Of a DNA stretch of 64,000 nt, positions 58,009-64,000 are shown piece after piece. The translations under genes were made by a program, and so were the position numbers. Each line of letters begins with the position of its first letter. Position 1 is the stretch's first letter. Source of the DNA: Spirochaeta lutea (GTDB taxonomy: Bacteria; Spirochaetota; Spirochaetia; DSM-27196; Salinispiraceae); assembly GCF_000758165.1 (NCBI RefSeq), contig NZ_JNUP01000072.1, forward strand, positions 40,496 to 104,495, in the 5' to 3' direction. Under the pieces are notes generated by a model that saw only the letters and a list, made by a program, of their open reading frames with translations, was not told where the DNA came from and ran no database searches.

Positions 58009-59581
58009 TGGTGATTCTCCCGTCGACCGCCGAATCAAGAGATGCCATATTCCGCAGATGCTGAAGCATCACCGATAAGCTGGATACCATGGTATCGGAA
58101 ATCAACCGTGCATCCCGAAAATTGGTGTACCCATCCCCGCCGGCATAGAGATACCGCTCCACCGCCACGGTATACTCTCGGTGGGGATCCACCGGCCGGC
58201 CCCCTACCCGGACATCCTGACTGTCGAGCAGCAGATGGGAGCCGGTACGCTGGTACGCCACCTGCAGACCAGAAACCTGGAGAAAGCCGTTCTCCCGCTG
58301 GGGGTCGCCCCAGAACTCTCCGCTTTTCTGCAGCACCTGAATTAACTCCCGGCCCGTCATTCCCAGCAAAACCACCGTTCCTTCAAAGGGCAAACTGGCA
58401 TACAGGTCCGCCAGGGTCACGGCTCCCGGCCCAAGGGAACCGCGAACCGCACCGCTGTTAATCAAGGCAACATCAGTGTTCCAATACGACCGGCATGCAT
58501 CCAAAATAACATTGGCTAAGGGACTTTCACCCCGGGGATTATGGCTTATCCGCTCAGAACTTAGGGTGATTTGATCGCGCAGGAGCTCTTCCACCGCAGC
58601 GGAGGAACGAAAAATCGCCTCGCCGATCACCGGATCCGGTTCGATTACCCTAGACCGTACCGGCAAGTGCTCCTGGGACACCCGTGAGAAATCCTGATGC
58701 ACCTCCAGGTAATCCACGGTTTTCGCACCATCAAATATGGTATCATCAACCATCAGCAGATGTTTCGTCCGACCGTTCCGGGTAAGGCGCTGGAGGGTCG
58801 GTGCCTGGAGATCACGGTTCCCTATGACCAGCATGGAAACCTCAGGAATCCGAATAGCCTCATCGATGAACTGATTCGTGCTCTGGCGGTCCGCCTTATA
58901 CCCCACAGCCATAACCACTACATGTTTGAAGGGCAAGGACCTATTCCGGGCCGTCTCAATTGCGCCGGTGACTGCCTGCTCCAGAGGTATAAGCCCCAGA
59001 CCCCGGATATTTTCCGGCAGATTTCTCTCCTCCAACAGGGGACTCCCCAGTCCAACAAAGAGGGTTGCAGACTGCTCATGGTAAAAATAGGGCTCCAGGT
59101 ACGGGGGAATCTCTCCGGTCTCTGAAATAACAATATTTGAAGCAACCAGGGGGAAGTTTGCAATGACGGCGAGATCCGATAAGCGCCGGGCGCCAAAGTA
59201 AAGCTCCCGGGAGTCGACAAACAGGGCATCCAACCCCATGGAATTGAGACCCTCAATGATAATCTGTCCCTTGGATAGGTAGGCATGGGGACTGCCATGA
59301 ATAGTTCCGTTGGTGGCGAATACCAGGGGATCATCATACTGCCGAATGTAACCGGAAATGAGACTCAGTCCTCCCCGTTTCTCATCCCCGACCTCCTCGG
59401 GAAACAGGCCCCCCTTGAGAGAGTGGATGCCGATCCACCGTACCACTGGTTCCGAATCCTGGGAGGAACAACCGGAAACCAGGAGCAGTCCCGATATGAG
59501 GATGAGCAGCACACCCGGCAGTCCCAGCTTCCAGGAAGCTACATTACTGAGGCTTGGTGATGCTGGCTTCAAGTTTTTCAT
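58001..59581 (-). CDS. Lipoprotein with degenerate 5'-nucleotidase fold
   Basis: 526 residues. A hydrophobic leader ends in VSGC (Cys38), a spirochaete-type lipobox. The C-terminal substrate-binding domain of the UshA/5'-nucleotidase family is well kept (ALINSGAVRGSL, YASLPFEGTVVLLGMTG, GGDGYTNF). The N-terminal phosphoesterase fold aligns, but its metal ligands are gone. Where the family has HTNDxH this protein has GIHSLKGG, for DxGD it has ATNG, for GNHE it has DSRE, and for GHxH it has GNRD. Nucleotide hydrolysis is therefore unlikely, whereas binding may remain. It overlaps the small gene upstream and the kinase downstream. Confidence 0.85.
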   Translation of the reverse strand: MKNLKPASPSLSNVASWKLGLPGVLLILISGLLLVSGCSSQDSEPVVRWIGIHSLKGGLFPEEVGDEKRGGLSLISGYIRQYDDPLVFATNGTIHGSPHAYLSKGQIIIEGLNSMGLDALFVDSRELYFGARRLSDLAVIANFPLVASNIVISETGEIPPYLEPYFYHEQSATLFVGLGSPLLEERNLPENIRGLGLIPLEQAVTGAIETARNRSLPFKHVVVMAVGYKADRQSTNQFIDEAIRIPEVSMLVIGNRDLQAPTLQRLTRNGRTKHLLMVDDTIFDGAKTVDYLEVHQDFSRVSQEHLPVRSRVIEPDPVIGEAIFRSSAAVEELLRDQITLSSERISHNPRGESPLANVILDACRSYWNTDVALINSGAVRGSLGPGAVTLADLYASLPFEGTVVLLGMTGRELIQVLQKSGEFWGDPQRENGFLQVSGLQVAYQRTGSHLLLDSQDVRVGGRPVDPHREYTVAVERYLYAGGDGYTNFRDARLISDTMVSSLSVMLQHLRNMASLDSAVDGRITIE

Positions 59582-59753
59582 AGAGACTGTCCATATTGTG
59601 CTGAATTTTTTTTATAAACTCCGCCCGCTCCTGCTCGGTCATGGTCTCCATGACGCCTAAGCCTAACAGATCTATGAGTCCCTTTAGCTTATTCATGTTC
59701 TCACGAAGCAGGAAATCCGCCTCGGCTTTATAGAATTGTTCTGAATCGGCCAT
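59544..59753 (-). CDS. Small helical protein of unknown function
   Basis: 69 residues, acidic and almost wholly helical (MADSEQFYKAEADFLLREN to MDSLYEKLEASITKPQ), no signal or membrane segment. It starts three bases after the response-regulator stop, and its end overlaps the lipoprotein start by 38 bp. Both suggest a real, co-expressed gene. A role as docking or connector protein for the adjacent two-component pair is a guess from context. Confidence 0.65.
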   Translation of the reverse strand: MADSEQFYKAEADFLLRENMNKLKGLIDLLGLGVMETMTEQERAEFIKKIQHNMDSLYEKLEASITKPQ

Positions 59754-59756
59754 AGG

Positions 59757-60188
59757 CTATCCTAACCGTTCCCGGAGCCGATCGGGAATAGCAACCCCCA
59801 GGGTTCTGGAGATATCCTGAATCATTTCGGCTTGATTTATAGGCTTTGTTATATACTTGGTAAACCCGGCTTTTAAACAGCGGTCACGATCACTGTCATT
59901 ACCGTCATGGGCAGCCATGGCCTGAGCGGTTACCGCCCAAATCGGTGTATCCCGAAACTCGGGAATGCTGCGGATCAGCTTTACAACCTCAATGCCTGAG
60001 TCCTCCCGCTCCATCTTAATATCCATGAGAATGAGATCCGGTTTCTCATTGCGGATAATCTCCACCGACGTCACACCGGAACTCGCCTCCAGAACCGAGA
60101 TGTCAGCCTTCGGACCAAAAAGTTTAAAGAGGGTCTTTAAGACGTACCGGTTAGACTCCAGATCGTCAACTATTAATACTTTTGTCAT
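59757..60188 (-). CDS. Receiver-only response regulator
   Basis: 143 residues: receiver domain with Asp8/Asp9, phospho-acceptor Asp56 (LILMDIKMERED), Thr87 and Lys115 (YITKPINQ), plus a short C-terminal extension (about 20 residues) without DNA-binding or enzyme domain. It is probably the partner of the histidine kinase at 55759-58008, acting through protein contact. Confidence 0.85.
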   Translation of the reverse strand: MTKVLIVDDLESNRYVLKTLFKLFGPKADISVLEASSGVTSVEIIRNEKPDLILMDIKMEREDSGIEVVKLIRSIPEFRDTPIWAVTAQAMAAHDGNDSDRDRCLKAGFTKYITKPINQAEMIQDISRTLGVAIPDRLRERLG

Positions 60189-60200
60189 AGAGAAAGTGTA

Positions 60201-60959
60201 TTACCCGGCGGATAGATTTTCAAGTAATTCTCCGACCTGAACCCAAAGGGTATCCCCTTGAACCTGCCGGGGATCAGCCCAGACCTGAACTTCCCGCTGG
60301 CCCGTGGGATGGGGTACAGAGAGGTACCGCGCATGGAGGGCTATGCCCCCTCCAGGAATACTCCGGGCCGCCCCGTATTTCAGATCCCCCCGGAGAGGAA
60401 ACCCCCGGGCAGCGAACTGCACGCGAATCTGGTGATGCCGTCCGGTTTCCAGCTGAACCTCCCAGAGGGCATAGCGATCCAGGCGCAGCCCTAGGGAGTA
60501 CCGCAACACCCCATGCTTCGCCCCCCGGGTTCCCTGGGGTACGGTGACGCTTTTATTGACCTTGGGATTGCGCCGGAGCCAATCCGACATCTCTCCCCCC
60601 TCACCCAATACCTCCGTAGCTTGGATATCAGTAATGGCCCAGTAGTGTTTTTGTACACTCCGGTCTCGAAAGCTCTCCGTCAATCGGGAGAGGGCCTTGG
60701 ATGTTTTAGCGTATACAACACATCCGCTGGTGGGTCTATCCAGGCGGTGAACCAGGCCGAGAAATACATTCCCCGGTTTGTGGTCCCGAACCTTTATAAA
60801 CTCCTTGAGGTTCTCCAAGAGTGAGACATCTCCGGTCTTGTCTCCCTGCACTAATTCCGAGCAGGTCTTGTTCACAATCAGGAGATGGTTATCTTCGTAT
60901 AAAATCCGTTGGGCTAAGGGGGGAGTCTCACCCTGCCGCAGATCCTTCACACCTCCCAA
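60201..60959 (-). CDS. RluA-family rRNA/tRNA pseudouridine synthase
   Basis: 252 residues. The catalytic motif GLVHRLDRPTSG with its Asp, the KHYWAI segment and the LETGRHHQIRVQFAARG region are complete; no S4 RNA-binding domain precedes them. The target uridine cannot be told. The start appears to be TTG at 60957-60959 with AAGGA nine bases upstream, two bases after the preceding gene's stop; GTG 60950 is the alternative. Confidence 0.88.
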   Translation of the reverse strand: MGGVKDLRQGETPPLAQRILYEDNHLLIVNKTCSELVQGDKTGDVSLLENLKEFIKVRDHKPGNVFLGLVHRLDRPTSGCVVYAKTSKALSRLTESFRDRSVQKHYWAITDIQATEVLGEGGEMSDWLRRNPKVNKSVTVPQGTRGAKHGVLRYSLGLRLDRYALWEVQLETGRHHQIRVQFAARGFPLRGDLKYGAARSIPGGGIALHARYLSVPHPTGQREVQVWADPRQVQGDTLWVQVGELLENLSAG

Positions 60960-60961
60960 GC

Positions 60962-62986
60962 CTAGAGATCCTTCCGGTAAACCTGGAGATGAAACTCGCC
61001 CGCAGCATCGGAACTGAAGGACATCACCCGAATGGTGTATATGCCAGGCTCGTTGAGATCATGCACAATCATGGAATCAGTACCGCTCCCGCCATCATCA
61101 TCCTCGGCCATAATAATCCCCCGGGGATCCAAAAGACTCAACCTCGTATCAAAATCCTGACTTTGAAGGTTAATCCGGACAGTTCCGGGTTGGGATACGG
61201 TCAGGACATATTCCTGCTCCACCTGGGCCGCGCCGATAGCACCCCGCTGATCCAGCACTAATTCACCAAGTTCAAACTCCTCAACCTTCAAGGTGTATAT
61301 TCCCTGGGCATCACCGGAATAGCTGGAGGCAGTAAGCCGGTACTGCCCGGAGGCGGGCGCCGTAAGCACTAATAATGAGTTGGTATCCTCGGGACCGTCA
61401 TCGTTCTCCCAAGCCTCCCCTTGCGGACCGTCTATCTGAAGGAAGGTATCGAAGCTATCAGACTCCAGGGTGATCTGATAGGCCCTGCCTTCTGTCAAGC
61501 CGATGGTATACACCTGGCCGACCCGGGATTCCCCGTACCAATCATCCGAGGAAGCCTCAATACCCATGGCGGATAAAAAGGACGTGACCGGTTCTCCTAA
61601 TTCGAGGCGTGCACCCTCCCGGTAGGGGACAATTGAATCGGAATCCAGCTCTGTAACCAGGAGTTCGTAGGCTCCTGAATCCTCCTGGGAGTATCCCCGT
61701 ACCTCAATGAACAGGGGAGCATCACCGGTGAATTGGTACTCCACCCTCGAAACATAATCCCAGGCAGACGAGCCGCCCCGGGGCTGGGAGGCATCATCGT
61801 TCTCAATTGATGTTCCCTCGGGGGTGGTGACGAACAGCAGGGTATCAAAATCCTGGCTCACCAGCTGAACGGAAACGAGTTGACCCGCCCTCCCCCGGAA
61901 AGAGTAGCGGTTTATCCCCCCCGGAGAAAGTTCGCCGGAAACTGCAGTACCGAGTTCCAAGGCCGGGGGATCGGGAATAAGAGCGGTAACCAGCTCAAAG
62001 GACCCCGAACCGGAGTAGGATTTTACGATGATTTCTGCGTTTTCTCCCTCATCCAGGGGTACGGTTAGCATTGAGTTACTGCCCTCTCCTCCATCATCAT
62101 CGGATAACCGGGTACCGCCGGCTAATGAAGCCTCGAGGAGGGTATCAAAATCCGAGCTGGATAGGCTAAACCGGTAATACCCGCTTTTCGGCGCGGTGAA
62201 TTCATAGCGCAGCTCATCGCCGCTGCCCGAGGAAAAGACCTGTCCACGAAGAAGCTCTCCAAGCCGGAGAGCCGGGGGCGGCTCGGGTATCCGAGCATCT
62301 AGGCTATAGGCTCCCTCCTCCCCGAAGAGAGCGCTTGCCCCCAGGAGCACCGACACCCCCGGCTCACCCCTCAGGGTAATTCGGGAATCCGTGCCTGAAC
62401 CGTAGTCATCGTTGCTGTCTATCCTTCCATCGGGATAGTAGACGGTCAGCAGGGTATCCACATCGGAGCTATGCATACTAATGACAGCGGTGCCGGTTTC
62501 AGGGATCTCAACCAGGTACCATTCAGATCGGTTTGATCCCGGAAGCATAAATGAATCCGGCGTAAGCCGGCCCTCTACCCCCTCGCCCATTCCCAGGCGG
62601 TTTTCGGGTTGCAGAAGGGTCACCCGGACTTGTACCTCCCGGGGCGGCGAGCCCTGTCTGTCAGCGGACTCGATTAGCAGCCGGTAATCCCCCTGGGGGG
62701 CATATACCAATCCCTGACTCCTCCCTTGACTCTCTTCCGCTTGGGCAGAAAATCCCCCTGGGCCTTCTAGGCTGAGTATGGGCTGTAGATCAATGCTCCC
62801 GGCATCGAATAGAAGCAGCCCTGGAGATTCAACCTGGAACTGAACCCGGGTTGGGGTCCTTAATCCCGCCTCAAGAACCACGTTTTCTCTCACCAACTCT
62901 TGAGCTTGTGCACCGACCAGGGCCGGCCACATGACCAGCAGGCCGGCTATGATCCCAAGCCCGGTATTTCGTTGAAAAATCTTCAT
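60962..62986 (-). CDS. Exported protein with five PPC-like beta-sandwich repeats
   Basis: 674 residues with a signal peptide (MKIFQRNTGLGIIAGLLVMW, cut near AQA at 28). Five repeats carry S[SQ]D[FV]DTLL-like cores at about 173, 277, 377, 509 and 609. Each is followed some 15 residues later by an acidic DDxGGxGTDS-like loop. This is the pattern of bacterial pre-peptidase C-terminal (PPC) domains, which may bind calcium or glycans. No peptidase domain is attached. It lies 23 bp after the chemoreceptor gene with GGAGGGA before its ATG, so the two are probably co-transcribed. Confidence 0.83.
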   Translation of the reverse strand: MKIFQRNTGLGIIAGLLVMWPALVGAQAQELVRENVVLEAGLRTPTRVQFQVESPGLLLFDAGSIDLQPILSLEGPGGFSAQAEESQGRSQGLVYAPQGDYRLLIESADRQGSPPREVQVRVTLLQPENRLGMGEGVEGRLTPDSFMLPGSNRSEWYLVEIPETGTAVISMHSSDVDTLLTVYYPDGRIDSNDDYGSGTDSRITLRGEPGVSVLLGASALFGEEGAYSLDARIPEPPPALRLGELLRGQVFSSGSGDELRYEFTAPKSGYYRFSLSSSDFDTLLEASLAGGTRLSDDDGGEGSNSMLTVPLDEGENAEIIVKSYSGSGSFELVTALIPDPPALELGTAVSGELSPGGINRYSFRGRAGQLVSVQLVSQDFDTLLFVTTPEGTSIENDDASQPRGGSSAWDYVSRVEYQFTGDAPLFIEVRGYSQEDSGAYELLVTELDSDSIVPYREGARLELGEPVTSFLSAMGIEASSDDWYGESRVGQVYTIGLTEGRAYQITLESDSFDTFLQIDGPQGEAWENDDGPEDTNSLLVLTAPASGQYRLTASSYSGDAQGIYTLKVEEFELGELVLDQRGAIGAAQVEQEYVLTVSQPGTVRINLQSQDFDTRLSLLDPRGIIMAEDDDGGSGTDSMIVHDLNEPGIYTIRVMSFSSDAAGEFHLQVYRKDL

Positions 62987-63009
62987 CTAGTCCCTCCGAA
63001 CCGGCCCGG

Positions 63010-64000
63010 TTAGCGGTCCGTTTCTGTTTTAAAGGTATGAACAAGCTGTCCCAGGGTGTCAATGACCCCGCTGAGATTAGTGTTCAGGGTTTGAATATGA
63101 TTCATCGCCTCATTGATCTCCTGTACTCCAATGGTTATTTCGCTCATACCATTGGATGATTCACTGGAGGAATGGGTGATCTGCTCCTGATTTCTGGTTA
63201 TTTCCTGGATACTCCCGGTCATTCCCTGGGCACCCTGTTTTATTTTGAGAGAGGCCTCCTGCAGAGCCGTCATTGCCTGGAGAATCTGCCGTCCCCCCTC
63301 GGTAAGCTCCATGGTAGAAGACTCAATCTCAGAGAAGGCATTCACCGTCTCGTTGACCTCCCGGATTACCGTAGAAAAATACTCCGAAACCTGATTTACC
63401 ATCTGCCCGGTCTTTTCGATATTCTCGATAATCAGACCGATGGTGGTCGAAATGGTATTTGAACTCTCGGCGGAATTCTCGGCCAATTTCCGAATTTCGT
63501 CGGATACCACGGCGAATCCCTTACCAGCCTCACCGGCATGGGCTGCTTCAATGGCAGCATTCATGGCCAGAAGATTCGTTTGGCTGGCAATTCCCTGAAT
63601 AGTTTCTACCATCTCCTTTATTTGATCAATATTAGCGGCCACCCCGGTTTTGAAAATGTCGTTGGTCATGTCCAACTGCTCGTTGGCTGCCTGGGAATTC
63701 TCCGCCAGTTGGGTGGTTATTTCCCGGCGCTGCCGGGTTATGGACGCCACGGATTCCAGGCTGGATAGCATCTGGTTCACCGATGCGGTGGACTCTTCCA
63801 CCATGGAACCCTGTTCATCCAGTTGTTCCGTGACGAGCCTTGCCTCTTCGCTCATGGAATGTACCGCCCCGGTGTTTATCTCAATCGCCCGGTCCAGGCT
63901 CCGGATCTGCTCTTTTATGGATGCCACATTGGCTGCAATCTGGTTCATCGCTGAGGTGGTTTCCTCGGTAGATGCGGTCAGTTCTTGGCGTACCCGGGTA
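63010..64000 (-). CDS. Methyl-accepting chemotaxis protein (5' part outside window)
   Basis: The last 330 residues of a chemoreceptor; the frame is open to the window end, so the sensor and membrane parts are missing. The signalling hairpin tip GIASQTNLLAMNAAIEAAHA, followed by GEAGKGFAVVSDEIRKLAE, binds CheA/CheW. Flanking heptad helices carry Gln/Glu-rich methylation-type segments. The C-terminus TFKTETDR lacks the NWETF-type CheR tether. Confidence 0.93.
   Translation of the reverse strand, partial: TRVRQELTASTEETTSAMNQIAANVASIKEQIRSLDRAIEINTGAVHSMSEEARLVTEQLDEQGSMVEESTASVNQMLSSLESVASITRQRREITTQLAENSQAANEQLDMTNDIFKTGVAANIDQIKEMVETIQGIASQTNLLAMNAAIEAAHAGEAGKGFAVVSDEIRKLAENSAESSNTISTTIGLIIENIEKTGQMVNQVSEYFSTVIREVNETVNAFSEIESSTMELTEGGRQILQAMTALQEASLKIKQGAQGMTGSIQEITRNQEQITHSSSESSNGMSEITIGVQEINEAMNHIQTLNTNLSGVIDTLGQLVHTFKTETDR

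Overview
The window reads as a chromosomal segment of a free-living spirochaete (probably Spirochaetales/Spirochaetaceae; genus not determined). The main evidence is the layout of the translation/transcription supercluster. tRNA-Thr, tRNA-Trp, secE, nusG, rplKAJL, rpoBC, rpsLG, tuf and the S10-spc-alpha ribosomal genes run in one direction. fusA is absent after rpsG, and adk, map, infA and rpsD are absent from the spc-alpha part. RpoB also carries Asn instead of Ser at the main rifampicin-contact position, as expected for naturally rifampicin-resistant spirochaetes.

Region 1 (1-1826): the 3'-truncated part of a two-helix membrane protein whose cytoplasmic tail ends in about 12 tandem 18-bp repeats encoding the hexapeptide AEELEE. 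Region 2 (1827-28914, all minus strand): the ribosomal/RNA polymerase supercluster. It starts at a near-consensus promoter upstream of tRNA-Thr and ends at a strong terminator after rplQ. Further promoters precede rpsL and tuf. Terminator-like hairpins lie between tRNA-Trp and secE, rpoB and rpoC, and tuf and rpsJ, and a hairpin covers the nusG Shine-Dalgarno.

Region 3 (28918-42369), GC-richer housekeeping and accessory genes: sufE, an exported beta-rich protein, a UbiB/AarF kinase-like gene, then murC-yicC-cytidylate kinase-cheY-exported protein-LMW phosphatase-fructosamine kinase. This is followed by a Sua5 tRNA-modification gene, a CPA2 antiporter fused to a PTS EIIA domain, and a methyltransferase. 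Region 4 (42337-46760): a SUF iron-sulfur operon, sufT-like, sufC, sufB, sufD and a Rieske ferredoxin. Region 5 (47045-51739): NAD(P)H oxidoreductase, sixA, cytidine deaminase and topA.

Region 6 (51740-64000, minus strand): def-fmt followed by a PASTA-domain membrane protein and an exported protein. Upstream of these lies a chain of signalling genes: a chemoreceptor fragment, a protein with five repeated beta-sandwich (PPC-like) domains, an RluA pseudouridine synthase, a receiver-only response regulator, a 69-residue helical protein, a lipoprotein with a degenerate 5'-nucleotidase fold, and a membrane histidine kinase with an enlarged dimerisation domain. The last four are tightly packed or overlap. 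They are the best candidate in the window for an undescribed system: a pseudo-nucleotidase lipoprotein acting as ligand-binding partner of a sensor kinase. That role is inferred from sequence only.
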